A DNA stretch of 64,000 bases from Aliiglaciecola sp. 3_MG-2023 (GTDB lineage: Bacteria > Pseudomonadota > Gammaproteobacteria > Enterobacterales > Alteromonadaceae): contig NZ_JAUORV010000014.1 in the NCBI RefSeq assembly GCF_030548205.1, positions 95,380 through 159,379 on the forward strand. Direction: 5' to 3'. This document shows positions 1-9,214 of the stretch, piece by piece. The position numbers and the translations under genes were made by a program. The notes below the pieces were generated by a model that worked only from the letters and a program-made list of their open reading frames with translations, was not told the DNA's origin and did not search any database. The stretch's first letter is position 1, and every line of letters starts with the position of its first letter.

Positions 1-10
1 GCACGCAATA

Positions 11-30
11 TTACTTGATAAAAAACGTAA
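11..30. promoter_or_regulatory. Candidate operator, distal copy (IAA region)
   Basis: The sequence TTACTTGATAAAAAACGTAA shares the pattern TTACTTGA-N7-(C/T)GTAA with two other sites, at 96-115 and 4085-4104. It starts exactly 85 bp before the second copy, about eight helical turns, which would suit a looping repressor. The binding protein is unknown. This is the least symmetrical of the three copies. Confidence 0.4.
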
Positions 31-95
31 AATACAATCATATTTTTTAAAAACAACCATCTTCGAATAAAAATAAAACAATTATCGTTGAGTTT

Positions 96-115
96 TTACT
101 TGACATGTAACGTAA
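96..115. promoter_or_regulatory. Candidate operator overlapping the promoter of the TonB receptor
   Basis: TTACTTGACATGTAACGTAA matches its own reverse complement at 16 of 20 positions. It contains a perfect -35 hexamer TTGACA (100-105), followed after 17 bp by a TACAAA -10 (123-128). A bound protein would therefore cover the -35, as expected for a repressor. The match to the sites at 11-30 and 4085-4104 suggests shared control with the iac operon. Confidence 0.5.
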
Positions 116-170
116 TAACTCATACAAATTAAAAGTAGAATAATTAGAACATAACCATTGGAGCACAATT

Positions 171-2474
171 ATGTCACTCAACTGCAAGCTAAATAAAATA
201 ACTAGAACGATATTTAATGCACGTATTCCCGCGTCTTTAGCCGTCGTTTCAGCTATCGCTATCGCCCCTGTACATGCTCAAGAAGACGAGGCTGCTGCTG
301 ACAGCAAGTCTGGTATTGGTGCAATGTTGGAAAAGATACAAGTTACAGCGCGTAAGCGTGAAGAGAGTTTGCAAGAGGCTCCATTGTCATTGACCGCTTT
401 TTCAGGAGACGGTCTTGAAGCCCGAGGTATTGAAAATGTGTCTGAAATAGGTGGTGTAACGCCTAACCTGACATACCAAAATAGCCCAGGCGCAGGTGGT
501 TCATCATCTGTTGCTACGGTTTATATTCGTGGTGTAGGGCAACGTGATTTCTTAGGAACAATTGATAACGGTGTGGGTTTTTACGTAGACGGCGTTTATA
601 TTGCTCGGACCGTTGGTGCCACAGTTGATTTACTCGACGTTGACCGTGTTGAAGTTTTGCGTGGACCTCAAGGTACTCTGTTTGGTCGAAACAGTGTGGG
701 TGGTGCAGTAGCCCTTTACAGCAAAAAGCCCACAGAAGATTTTGAAGGTTATGTGGATGCAACCATAGGTACTGATTCACTGGCGAAACTAAAAGTATCG
801 GTAAACGGTGCACTGACTGACACCTTGTACGGTAATTTTTCTGCCTTAAGTGCGACGCAAGATGGATATGTTAGCCGTCCTGCAGGCGGAGATTTAGGCG
901 ATGATGATATGTTGGCATTTCGCGGTTCTTTGCTTTGGGAAGCATCGGATGATGTCGAAGTTAACTTAATTCTTGATCACAGCACTGAAAATGAAAACGG
1001 TCCCGCATTTGAAATTGCTGACGCCGGTACCTTGGTTGATGGTTCTTTCGCGGGCTTTTACAACAATGTCACTCAGGCTGAAACCTGTGGTTATCCAGCG
1101 GGTATTACTTCTACTGATCCTATTTGTTACAACAATCAATATGCCACTGAAGGTGAGAACTTAGGTACGGCTCCTACCTACTCAGATACCACTGCATGGG
1201 GTGCAAACTTACAAGTTACTTGGGACATCAACGATAATCTGCAATTGAAATCGATTACCGCTTATCGTGACTTAGATGCTGAGTTTGCCAGAGACGCCGA
1301 TGCGTCACCATTAACCGTCGTCCACTTTTATGATTCATTCGAAGCGTCGCAGTTTACCCAAGAAATTCAATTAATGGGTTCGACTGAAGATGACAAGTTG
1401 AACTGGATTACCGGTTTATACTACTTCGATGAAGAGGGTAACAACCGAAATATTAATGATTTTGCCATTGCTAACTTCGACAGTGATAATGATTTCACCA
1501 CCACAAGTTCGGCGATTTATGCTCAGGCAACTTATAGTTTTACTGAAAAGTTAGATTTAACCGTAGGTCTCAGATATTCCGACGAAGAAAAAACTTTCGA
1601 CCCAACTCAAGTGGTTATCAGCAACAATATTGGTCTTGAAGATGGTTCACTGCTGCTTCCTCTTGGTTTAAATTCCATTGATGTGCAAGAAACCACACCA
1701 ATGGTTAACTTAGCCTATAAAGCGACAGATGAGCTAATGGTATATACCTCGTACACGGAAGGTTTCCGTTCTGGTGGTTTTGTACAACGTATATTCCCAG
1801 CGTTGGATACGGTACCGTCATTTGGCCCTGAATACGTTGAGTCATATGAACTTGGATTCAAATACGATAGCAGCGATAGACCTTTCTCAATCAATGGTGC
1901 TGTTTTCCAAATGGATTACACTGATATTCAGGTAAGAACTCAAAACCCGGGTTTTGTTGGTTTCTTCGAAGCTAACGTCGGTAGCGCTGAAATTTCAGGT
2001 TTTGAACTTGAATCTAAACTCGCCTTTGCTGATTACTGGTTTATTGAAGCTGCGGTTGGATACACAGATGCGAAATTTACCAATATTGACGTAGAACCGC
2101 CTCTGGCTGCAGTTGTCACCGTTGATAGTAAGTTTGACCATGTTCCAGAATGGTCAGGTAACGTCAGTTTGGCTCGTGATGTGGAGTTTGAAAATGGTTC
2201 ACTTGTTACCGCTCGCTTGAGCGCAAATTACCATACTGAATATTACAATAACCCAGACAACACAGATGGCATCATCACACCTGAAGTGACCATTGTTGAT
2301 TTAACGGTTTTATGGCGTTCGCCTGATGAAACCTATGGCGTAGACTTTGGACTGAAGAACCTAACGGATGAAAAATATATCACCGCAGGTTATGAGTCTA
2401 ATGTTGGTACAACTGAGATCATCAGAGATCGCGGTCGCCAATGGTATGCCTCTTTTAGATACAGCTTTTACTAA
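171..2474 (+). CDS. TonB-dependent outer-membrane receptor (probably for an aromatic or indolic compound)
   Basis: The 767-residue protein has a signal peptide (about residues 1-36, cleavage after VHA), a TonB-box-like segment EKIQVTARKREES (about 54-66) and a plug domain with DGVYIAR and EVLRGPQGTLFGRNSVGG. A long beta-barrel follows and ends in an aromatic residue (YSFY). It imports a substrate over the outer membrane using TonB energy. The start follows a GGAG Shine-Dalgarno. Its position before an aromatic-acid symporter and the iac operon, together with the shared operator motif, suggests IAA or a related indole as substrate; that is inference, because specificity cannot be read from the sequence. 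A long hairpin separates it from the next gene. Confidence 0.9.
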   Translation: MSLNCKLNKITRTIFNARIPASLAVVSAIAIAPVHAQEDEAAADSKSGIGAMLEKIQVTARKREESLQEAPLSLTAFSGDGLEARGIENVSEIGGVTPNLTYQNSPGAGGSSSVATVYIRGVGQRDFLGTIDNGVGFYVDGVYIARTVGATVDLLDVDRVEVLRGPQGTLFGRNSVGGAVALYSKKPTEDFEGYVDATIGTDSLAKLKVSVNGALTDTLYGNFSALSATQDGYVSRPAGGDLGDDDMLAFRGSLLWEASDDVEVNLILDHSTENENGPAFEIADAGTLVDGSFAGFYNNVTQAETCGYPAGITSTDPICYNNQYATEGENLGTAPTYSDTTAWGANLQVTWDINDNLQLKSITAYRDLDAEFARDADASPLTVVHFYDSFEASQFTQEIQLMGSTEDDKLNWITGLYYFDEEGNNRNINDFAIANFDSDNDFTTTSSAIYAQATYSFTEKLDLTVGLRYSDEEKTFDPTQVVISNNIGLEDGSLLLPLGLNSIDVQETTPMVNLAYKATDELMVYTSYTEGFRSGGFVQRIFPALDTVPSFGPEYVESYELGFKYDSSDRPFSINGAVFQMDYTDIQVRTQNPGFVGFFEANVGSAEISGFELESKLAFADYWFIEAAVGYTDAKFTNIDVEPPLAAVVTVDSKFDHVPEWSGNVSLARDVEFENGSLVTARLSANYHTEYYNNPDNTDGIITPEVTIVDLTVLWRSPDETYGVDFGLKNLTDEKYITAGYESNVGTTEIIRDRGRQWYASFRYSFY

Positions 2475-2494
2475 GCAAGTTAAGCAAGGTTATC

Positions 2495-2543
2495 CGCAGC
2501 AGAGAAGAATTTGAGCATCTCAAATACTTCTCTTGTTTGCTGC
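2495..2543 (+). terminator. Long hairpin between the receptor and MFS genes
   Basis: CGCAGC plus AGAGAAGAATTTGAG pairs with CTCAAATACTTCTCT plus GCTGCG across a CAT loop, with one mismatch and a five-base bulge. There is no strong T-run, so it may be a partial terminator or an mRNA-stabilising hairpin that lowers expression of the downstream symporter. Confidence 0.45.
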
Positions 2544-2639
2544 GCTCGTAAATGCAAGGTTGTTACATTAGCACTTTAAGGGCGCACTTAATCGAGCATT
2601 TTTACAAAGTGAATTCACTTGCCAATGAAAGAGCAATGT

Positions 2640-3947
2640 ATGAAAGAAGGTCAAGCTATACAATCATTTGAGCATATTTTGGATGATGGAAAATTATCTA
2701 CTACTCAAATACTCGTCGTATTAATTTCATTTCTATTAATGATATTAGACGGCTTCGATATCACCTCAATGTCCTTTGTTGCACAGCGCGTTAGTGAACA
2801 ATTGCAAATAAACCCCACCAATTTAGGTTTGGTTTTCAGTGTAACGCTGGCTGGCATGATGTTGGGCGCAATGTTAATTGCCCCTTATGCAGACAAAATC
2901 GGTAGGCGGAAAATGTTGATTGCTAGTGTGATAGCAATCGGTATTTCAATGTTTTTAACTGGCTTGGTCAGCGCCTTTTGGCAATTAATCGTACTGCGCA
3001 CTATTACAGGTTTAGGTGTGGGTAGCATGTTAGCCAATGTGACGGCATTAACATCAGAATACACTCCGACTAAATATCGAAGTTTTAGCGTGGCTATTAT
3101 CTCTGCAGGTTTCCCGTTAGGTGCCACTATTGGCGGTATTATAGTGGTGCCGATTTTACCCCTTTATGGATGGGAAATTGTGTTCTTTACTTTGGGACTT
3201 GTGACGTTACTCATGGCCGTCGTGGTGTATTGTGTTGTGCCGGAATCATTGCAGTTTTTGAAAACGCAAGGAACCCCAAGCGCTTTGAGTCGAGTCAATG
3301 AGTTATTGCTCAAAATGCAGCGTAGTCCAATACCTGAATTTGTTGAAGATAAACAATTTAAAATTAGTAAAGCCAGTGTGTTTAGCTTATTGAGTCCGCA
3401 ATTTAGAACCAAAACTTTACAGTTGTGGCTGACATTCTTGTTTGTGTTTATTTCCCTTTACTTTCTATTAAGTTGGTTACCCAAGTTGGTTATTAATGAA
3501 GGCTTAAGTGAGTCAGACAGTGTTTTTTCTGCTGTGGCATTAAACGGAGGTGGGGTAGTTGGCTCGCTTCTTTTAGGATGGTTTGCAGCAAACATAGGGT
3601 TGACTAAGTTAATTGGTATCTTTTTATCCATATCTGGTTTAGCGATGCTTTCATTTGGCTTTTTATTTGAATATATGAACTTGTTTGTTCTGCTGTTTAT
3701 CATCGGGTTTTTATTACTAGGTGCATATGTTGGATTGTATTCAACGTCGGCAAAAATGTATCCAACAGAGGTACGGGCAACAGGCATTGGCTGGGCACTA
3801 GGGTTAGGACGATTTGGTGCGGTAATTGGCCCATACGTTGGCGGCTTACTAATTACCTACGGTTTTAGTATGGAGCTCAATTTTGTGGTTTTTGCTATGC
3901 CATTGATATTAGCCGCGGCTTTTGTTTTTCAACTACGAGTTCGATGA
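2640..3947 (+). CDS. MFS transporter, aromatic acid:H+ symporter type
   Basis: This is a twelve-helix major facilitator. The first helix carries the DGFD motif typical of the aromatic acid:H+ symporter (AAHS) family, and the loop between helices 2 and 3 has the MFS motif A (APYADKIGRRK). It would move a small aromatic acid over the inner membrane. Following the TonB receptor and preceding the iac genes, it is the likely inner-membrane IAA carrier. The start at 2640 is chosen because AAAGAG lies eight bases upstream; starts at 2625 (ATG) and 2619 (TTG) are also possible. Confidence 0.85.
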   Translation: MKEGQAIQSFEHILDDGKLSTTQILVVLISFLLMILDGFDITSMSFVAQRVSEQLQINPTNLGLVFSVTLAGMMLGAMLIAPYADKIGRRKMLIASVIAIGISMFLTGLVSAFWQLIVLRTITGLGVGSMLANVTALTSEYTPTKYRSFSVAIISAGFPLGATIGGIIVVPILPLYGWEIVFFTLGLVTLLMAVVVYCVVPESLQFLKTQGTPSALSRVNELLLKMQRSPIPEFVEDKQFKISKASVFSLLSPQFRTKTLQLWLTFLFVFISLYFLLSWLPKLVINEGLSESDSVFSAVALNGGGVVGSLLLGWFAANIGLTKLIGIFLSISGLAMLSFGFLFEYMNLFVLLFIIGFLLLGAYVGLYSTSAKMYPTEVRATGIGWALGLGRFGAVIGPYVGGLLITYGFSMELNFVVFAMPLILAAAFVFQLRVR

Positions 3948-3961
3948 TAATAACCTTTATA

Positions 3962-3981
3962 GCCAGTTAATTTCTGCTGGC
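3962..3981 (+). terminator. Weak hairpin after the MFS gene
   Basis: GCCAG and CTGGC form a five-base stem, followed at a distance by a T-rich stretch. It could end the receptor-symporter transcript before the separate promoter of the iac operon. The support is modest. Confidence 0.3.
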
Positions 3982-4084
3982 TAGCCTCTATTTCTTAAAT
4001 TTAGATTCGCTCGAAAACAACTAATCCCATTGTTAGATAGGACTATTTCTTTTGTCATTATCAATGGAATTATTACATAAATAA

Positions 4085-4104
4085 TTACTTGAATAATCAT
4101 GTAA
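4085..4104. promoter_or_regulatory. Candidate operator of the iac operon
   Basis: TTACTTGAATAATCATGTAA is a near-perfect palindrome (TTAC-W-TGA-W-TA-W-TCA-W-GTAA; the only mismatches to perfect symmetry are A/T swaps). A TTGAAT -35 (4089-4094) lies inside it, and a weak TAGTCT -10 follows 17 bp later, the same geometry as at 96-115. It is 51 bp upstream of iacH. The regulator is not identified. Confidence 0.5.
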
Positions 4105-4154
4105 ATTAAATTAGTCTTTAAACATTAGTATTCGAAACCAAGGCATTAAAGAGT

Positions 4155-5300
4155 ATGTGTGTATTTACCAAAAAATTTGAAATTGGCACAAATACCCAAT
4201 TGGTTGCGGGTATCAAAGATAATATTGATGTGGCTGGTTTCGTTACCGAAGCCGGTAGCAAAGCCCTTAGTCAAAATGCTAAGGCCACAAAACATGCAGA
4301 CGTTGTGGAAACTATGTTGTCATCTGGTGTGAAATTAGTCGGTAAGCTAAATATGCATGAGCTGGCATACGGTATGACCGGTGTTAACCCTCATCTCGGT
4401 ACTCCCACTAACTATTTCTACCCTGACTATATCCCTGGTGGATCATCGAGTGGATGTGCCGTTGCAGTTGCTGAAATGAAAGTGGATTTCAGTATCGGCA
4501 CAGATACCGGTGGTTCAATTAGAGTGCCTGCTGCGTGTTGCGGTGTATTTGGTTTTAAACCTACTTTTGGACGAGTGAGTCGCAAAGGGGTCTTGCCCGT
4601 CGAGTCAACGTTAGACTGTGTTGGCCCCTTAGCTTCCACGGCGGATAAGTTAATTACAGCAATGGGATGTATTGATAGTACCTTTGCCCCTGTTTCCATC
4701 GATAGACCGATTAAACTGGCGCGGGTAGAAGTCGCCGCCGACGACCAAATAAATCAATTAGTCAATGAAGCCATTGATAACGAAAGCGTCGAATTGGGTC
4801 ATACCGCCTTACCTTTAATAGAGGACGCATTTGATGCTGCTTTGAAATTAATGAATTTTGAAATGTGGCAAGCGTTCGGTGACTTACTCAATACCGCTGA
4901 GTTGGGCAGCGATATCGAAATGAGATTGCAAGGGGCAAGTCAAATTGACCCTAAAATCGTCTTTGAAGCTGAAACTATTAGACAAAATTTCAGCCAGCAA
5001 GTTGACGATGCATTAATAGGTGTTGATGCCCTCGTATTACCAACACTGGCCTCTTTCCCACTTAAACGTGTGGATGCATTAGCAGGTAAAAACGACCTTA
5101 TGATTAGCTCTTTAACCAGACCTTTCAATTTGTCTGGGCATCCTGCCATTACTATCCCATTGACTAACGAATTGGGAAAACCGGTAGGAATGCAGCTGGT
5201 AGGTGCCAAAGGAAATGATGAACTACTTTGCGAAATAGCTAGAAAATTAAGCCGTCCGAATAACAACAACACTGAAAGTGTGGAGAAAAACGATGTATAA
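4155..5300 (+). CDS. iacH: Amidase of the IAA-degradation cluster (IacH-like)
   Basis: This is an amidase-signature hydrolase with the Ser-cisSer-Lys triad visible: Lys21 in GIKDNIDVAG, the serines of GGSSSG (about 97-99) and Ser121 in DTGGSIRVPA. Such enzymes hydrolyse amides. In iac clusters IacH is thought to act on an IAA-derived amide or on indole-3-acetamide. At 381 residues it is shorter than many amidases (often 450 or more), mostly in the C-terminal half. It is the first gene of the operon, lies behind the palindromic operator, and overlaps iacA by eight bases. Confidence 0.8.
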   Translation: MCVFTKKFEIGTNTQLVAGIKDNIDVAGFVTEAGSKALSQNAKATKHADVVETMLSSGVKLVGKLNMHELAYGMTGVNPHLGTPTNYFYPDYIPGGSSSGCAVAVAEMKVDFSIGTDTGGSIRVPAACCGVFGFKPTFGRVSRKGVLPVESTLDCVGPLASTADKLITAMGCIDSTFAPVSIDRPIKLARVEVAADDQINQLVNEAIDNESVELGHTALPLIEDAFDAALKLMNFEMWQAFGDLLNTAELGSDIEMRLQGASQIDPKIVFEAETIRQNFSQQVDDALIGVDALVLPTLASFPLKRVDALAGKNDLMISSLTRPFNLSGHPAITIPLTNELGKPVGMQLVGAKGNDELLCEIARKLSRPNNNNTESVEKNDV

Positions 5301-6441
5301 AAATTCAATGGATATGACCCAGTGGGGTGGACCGGAAAAAGTAAATGCACTACTCGCTGATATTCGCGCCCGCAGAGGTGAATTCGAAGAGCAGCGTTTT
5401 ATTTCAAATGATGTTGTTGAACAATTTAAAGATATTGGAATTTATCGCTCTTTTGTACCTGAAGAATTTGGTGGTAGCGGCAAAACTCCAAGCGAATTTT
5501 TAAAGGCCATTGAAACTATTTCTGCTGCAGATGGTTCAGCTGGATGGGTTGCCAGTTTTGGTATGAACCCTGCGTATTTAGCGGCATTGCCCATGGATAC
5601 GCTCAAAGAAGTATGGAAAGAGTCAGCGGATATCGTTTTTGCTGGAGGTATTTTCCCACCACAAAAAGCAAAAAAGGTCACTGGCGGATACATAGTCAAC
5701 GGTCGTTGGCAATTTGCTAGCGGCTGCATGGGCGCATCATTATTGGGTGTAGGTGTTATGCCAGATGATGGCAGCAAATTACCTAAAATGGCTGTTATGC
5801 CTGCAGATAAAGTTAAAATTGAAAAAACTTGGAACGTTCACGGCATGGTTGGAACGGGCAGTTTCGATTTAATTGTTGAAGATGTGTTTGTACCCGAAGA
5901 ATGGACCTTTGTTCGTGGTGGAACACCCACTGTCGACACGCCGTTTTTTAAGTACCCTTCATTGTCATTTGCCGCGCAAGTTTTGTCTGTGACCGCTTTA
6001 GGTATTGCTCGTGACGCTATAGATGTGGTGGTTACATCTGCTAAAGGCCGAAAATCCGTTACTGGCGCACCTAACTTAGGTGAGCGTCATTATGCACAAA
6101 TAGATATCGCCAAAGCTGAAGCTAAAGTGCGTTCATCCAGAGCGTTCTTCTATGAAGCTACTGACGAAGTTTGGGACGCAATTATGCAAGGCGATGAGCC
6201 AACTAAAGATCAAATTAGTCTCATTCGCTTGGCAACTACAAACGTGGCACGAGAATGTGCCGAAGCCACTCGCATTGCTTATCAATTGTCTGGCATGCAA
6301 GGAGCGTATGTTGATCACCCCTTATCTCGTTGCTTAAGAGATGCACATTTGGTCACTCAACATGCCTTTATGGGCGAGGTGACTTACCAAAATGCCGGGG
6401 CGATCATGTTTGGACACCCACCGTTTCCCGGATATTTATAA
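5293..6441 (+). CDS. iacA: Indole-3-acetate monooxygenase, acyl-CoA-dehydrogenase-like flavoprotein (IacA-like)
   Basis: The protein has the acyl-CoA dehydrogenase fold used by two-component flavin-dependent hydroxylases such as HsaA and HpaH-C2: an N-terminal helical domain, a beta domain around WNVHGMVGTGSFDLIVEDVF and a C-terminal four-helix domain ending in a His-rich stretch. In the known iac pathway IacA uses reduced flavin to hydroxylate IAA, the committed step, and the partner reductase would be the IacG-like protein at 11268. The start at 5293 has GGAG seven bases upstream and overlaps iacH. The assignment rests on fold and neighbourhood. Confidence 0.85.
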   Translation: MYKNSMDMTQWGGPEKVNALLADIRARRGEFEEQRFISNDVVEQFKDIGIYRSFVPEEFGGSGKTPSEFLKAIETISAADGSAGWVASFGMNPAYLAALPMDTLKEVWKESADIVFAGGIFPPQKAKKVTGGYIVNGRWQFASGCMGASLLGVGVMPDDGSKLPKMAVMPADKVKIEKTWNVHGMVGTGSFDLIVEDVFVPEEWTFVRGGTPTVDTPFFKYPSLSFAAQVLSVTALGIARDAIDVVVTSAKGRKSVTGAPNLGERHYAQIDIAKAEAKVRSSRAFFYEATDEVWDAIMQGDEPTKDQISLIRLATTNVARECAEATRIAYQLSGMQGAYVDHPLSRCLRDAHLVTQHAFMGEVTYQNAGAIMFGHPPFPGYL

Positions 6442-6516
6442 TTTTAGAACTTATCAAGTCAGCATTTTTAAACGTAATTATTAAAAAAATAATAAACCCC
6501 ATTGGAGGAAAATATT

Positions 6517-6876
6517 ATGAGTGAATCAACTTCCCATCGCGTGTTGTTTTGTATCGGCGTGAATCAAAATTTTATGGACTCTACAAAAGAGGTCATGGGT
6601 GATGTTTGGCAAGCCTTTAGTGCCATGATGAAAGGCATTTCTGAGTTACCTGGTGTTAACGTGCTAGGCATTATGGACGATGATCGTATTCAAGTGGGTC
6701 CATCGGCTTCTGCGCCATGGACAGCCTATATTATGGCTGATGTTCCTGACCTCGAAACTGTGATTGCTGGCTGTGATTTCTTCCGTTCAACGCCAGTTGG
6801 TGATGGTACCTATAGCTTGTGGAAATATTGCAAAGTAGAAGCTCGCATTGGCCGCGAACTTGTTGTTCCAAGCTAA
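6517..6876 (+). CDS. iacB: IacB-like small protein of the IAA cluster
   Basis: This is a soluble 119-residue protein with no signal peptide or recognisable catalytic motif. Its position directly after iacA matches iacB in the Pseudomonas putida 1290 type of cluster, where the function is also poorly defined. GGAGG ten bases upstream fixes the ATG at 6517. The overall pattern of a compact alpha/beta protein with conserved Trp and Cys (MDDDRIQVG, SLWKYCKVEAR) could fit a dimeric ferredoxin-fold protein, but this is a guess. Confidence 0.65.
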   Translation: MSESTSHRVLFCIGVNQNFMDSTKEVMGDVWQAFSAMMKGISELPGVNVLGIMDDDRIQVGPSASAPWTAYIMADVPDLETVIAGCDFFRSTPVGDGTYSLWKYCKVEARIGRELVVPS

Positions 6877-6894
6877 CCTTTTGGAGCAATAATC

Positions 6895-7416
6895 ATGATC
6901 TCATTACAACAATTAGATGCCTTGCAACAACGACTCTTCACTTTAGAGAATGAGAAAAGAGTGAGTGCCTGCATGAATCAATATATGCACCTTTGCGACG
7001 ATTTAGCGCCAGGCTTTGAGCTTAAAATCTTAATGGATCTTTTCACTGAAGAGGCTATCTGGGAAGGCAAAGGTCAGCGTTATGCCAAGACTTTTGGCCG
7101 CTATGAAGGCAAAGCTGCCATTGAAGCTATGTTTGCTAAATATGCGACTTTGCCGGGGCATTTTAATTTGAATGTGCATCTGTTGGGTAATGAAGTTATT
7201 TCAGTTGACGGTAACAAAGCGACCGGAACGTGGTTACTCATGCAGCCTTCAGATTTTGTTGATGGTCGTTCACAGTTAAGTTGCGCAAAAATTACCGCAA
7301 CATTTGAGCTAACTGAGCAGACTTGTCAAATATCTCACTTTGTTACTGAAAATAAATTCAGTCGTCCTATGGCTAAGCCATGGGATAACAGCGCGGCATT
7401 GCCAGTGCCAGAATAG
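6895..7416 (+). CDS. iacI: SnoaL/NTF2-like protein (IacI-like)
   Basis: This 173-residue NTF2-like protein has an N-terminal helix with the CMNQYMHLCDD pattern, an acidic TEEAIWEGK strand and a C-terminal strand set, typical of SnoaL-like small hydrolase or isomerase folds and of dioxygenase small subunits. IacI in known IAA clusters belongs to this fold and has an ill-defined accessory role. Here it sits between iacB and iacC rather than at the end of the operon, a changed order compared with the P. putida arrangement. Confidence 0.65.
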   Translation: MISLQQLDALQQRLFTLENEKRVSACMNQYMHLCDDLAPGFELKILMDLFTEEAIWEGKGQRYAKTFGRYEGKAAIEAMFAKYATLPGHFNLNVHLLGNEVISVDGNKATGTWLLMQPSDFVDGRSQLSCAKITATFELTEQTCQISHFVTENKFSRPMAKPWDNSAALPVPE

Positions 7417-7424
7417 GACCTCTC

Positions 7425-8711
7425 ATGAATACAGAAATTAAAGTAAAAAACCTAAACAGTACGGCTGATTTAGTACTGGAAGACAGAGTTCATAAATCCT
7501 TGTACTCAAACCCAGAAATTTTCGATGAAGAACTAGATAAAATCTTCAACAATACTTGGGTATGGGTTGCCCATGAAAGCGAAGTGCCTGAAGCAGGTTC
7601 ATACAAAACTGCATCAATAGGCCGCCAACCTGTCATTGTGGTTCGCGACCGCAAAAAGAACATCCATGTCATGCTCAATCGTTGTCGTCACAGAGGGGCA
7701 ACGGTTTGTGAAGGGAAATCTGGTAAAACCAAAGCCTTCACTTGCCCTTATCATGGTTGGGGATATGGTTTAGACGGCAGTTTACGTGCTCTACCGAAAC
7801 CAGAAGAATATGAAAATATTCTTGATAAAGCCGAATTTGGGCTAGTTAAAGTGCGTACCGAGTCTTATAACGGAATGATCTTTGCTACCTTAAAAGATGA
7901 TTTAGAGTCCCTCGATGAACATTTAGGCGGCGCCAAAAAGTGGATTGATTTATTTATGAAGCAGGGCGGTGGTTATCCTCTGCAAACCTTAGGCGATCAC
8001 AGATTCAGATTTCCGGGTAACTGGAAGATCCAATTAGAAAATACCACTGATGCTTACCACTTCCCCATAGTGCATAAGTCATTTATTGCTTCGGTTGATG
8101 AAGAAGCCGCCGAAGTGTTTGATTTTCTTGATGGCGAAGGTTATGTGGAAGACTTAGGTAATGGTCACAGTGTTATGGTGATGATCCCTGAGCTGGTAGA
8201 TTTAGAAGAAAATCTGGATGAGCCAATTCCTGAACGTTTTGAAGATTTGGCAAAAAGCTTAGCTGATGAAGGCCATTCAGATGAAGAAGTTCGTCGCTTG
8301 GTCAGAGCGGTGGGCGGTAGCGGATTTAATTTGAATTTGTTCCCGAATATTGCGTGTTCAATGGCGTTTTTCCGTAACTTAGTGCCTATCAGTGCAAATG
8401 AAACTGAAATTCATCATATTGCCATTGGTGGTAAAGGTGCCCCACAAGCTTTCAATCAAAAGCGTATTCGCTTACATGAACATTTCCAAGGGCCTATGGG
8501 CTTCGGTACACCAGATGATGGTGAAGCTTGGGAACGTGTTCAAGCGGGTTCAATGGCTGGAACTGATGGCTGGATCATGGTGAATCGCGGAATGTCTAAG
8601 TTATCTACTTCTGCTGATGGCAATGTTAAAGGGGCAGTATGTTCTGAAACCGGAATGCGTGCAGCGTATCAGAAATATAAACAAATGATGTCTGTGGAAA
8701 GCGGAAAGTAA
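7425..8711 (+). CDS. iacC: Rieske non-heme iron oxygenase, large subunit (IacC-like)
   Basis: This is the catalytic alpha subunit of a ring-hydroxylating dioxygenase. The Rieske [2Fe-2S] ligands are visible as CRH near residue 87 and CPYH about 18 residues later. The mononuclear iron site is indicated by ENTTDAYHFPIVH. The length of 428 is normal. In the iac pathway IacC with IacD and the reductase IacF acts on an oxidised indole intermediate on the way to catechol. The gene is nine bases after iacI and is followed closely by iacD. Confidence 0.88.
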   Translation: MNTEIKVKNLNSTADLVLEDRVHKSLYSNPEIFDEELDKIFNNTWVWVAHESEVPEAGSYKTASIGRQPVIVVRDRKKNIHVMLNRCRHRGATVCEGKSGKTKAFTCPYHGWGYGLDGSLRALPKPEEYENILDKAEFGLVKVRTESYNGMIFATLKDDLESLDEHLGGAKKWIDLFMKQGGGYPLQTLGDHRFRFPGNWKIQLENTTDAYHFPIVHKSFIASVDEEAAEVFDFLDGEGYVEDLGNGHSVMVMIPELVDLEENLDEPIPERFEDLAKSLADEGHSDEEVRRLVRAVGGSGFNLNLFPNIACSMAFFRNLVPISANETEIHHIAIGGKGAPQAFNQKRIRLHEHFQGPMGFGTPDDGEAWERVQAGSMAGTDGWIMVNRGMSKLSTSADGNVKGAVCSETGMRAAYQKYKQMMSVESGK

Positions 8712-8722
8712 GGAGCAATAAA

Positions 8723-9205
8723 ATGAAATTAGATACGCAATTATTAGCCGATGTCACTGCTTTTCTGAACATTGAAGCGGACATGCTAGATAACAAAGAA
8801 TACCTACAATGGTTAGATCTATGGCTAGAATCGGGATTGTATATTGTGCCCGTTGAACACAATGCCACTGACTACGCCAATACTCTCAATGTGGCATACG
8901 ATGATGATGAAATGCGTAAATTACGTATTGAACGTTTAACCAGCGGTGATGCTATTTCTACGCAATTAGGCGAAAAAACCGTGCGTACTATGTCGCGCTT
9001 TCGGATCCTAGACGATATTGATGGCTTTGTAAGAGTGCGCTGTGCATATAGTTTGTATGAGAACAACAAAAACGGCTTGCGTATTTATCCTGCGAACTTG
9101 CAATTTAAGTTAGTTCGTGACGGTGGCAGCTTTAAAATTGCTGAAAAGATCGTCAAAGTGATGAAATCAAGCGAGCATCTGACCACTGTCAATTACTTGT
9201 TTTAA
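8723..9205 (+). CDS. iacD: Ring-hydroxylating dioxygenase small subunit (IacD-like)
   Basis: This is a 160-residue beta subunit of the NTF2-like fold, with the family hallmarks FLNIEADMLDNKEYLQWLDL near the N-terminus and an Arg-rich central strand (VRTMSRFRI). It packs with the alpha subunit and has no cofactor of its own. AGGAG lies about eight bases before the ATG. Adjacency to iacC makes the pairing secure. Confidence 0.85.
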   Translation: MKLDTQLLADVTAFLNIEADMLDNKEYLQWLDLWLESGLYIVPVEHNATDYANTLNVAYDDDEMRKLRIERLTSGDAISTQLGEKTVRTMSRFRILDDIDGFVRVRCAYSLYENNKNGLRIYPANLQFKLVRDGGSFKIAEKIVKVMKSSEHLTTVNYLF

Positions 9206-9214
9206 GGGGCTGAT

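Noticed and set aside
6133..6337. Open frames on both strands inside iacA and many similar frames inside other genes
   Set aside because: They lack ribosome binding sites and recognisable products and lie fully within well-supported genes.
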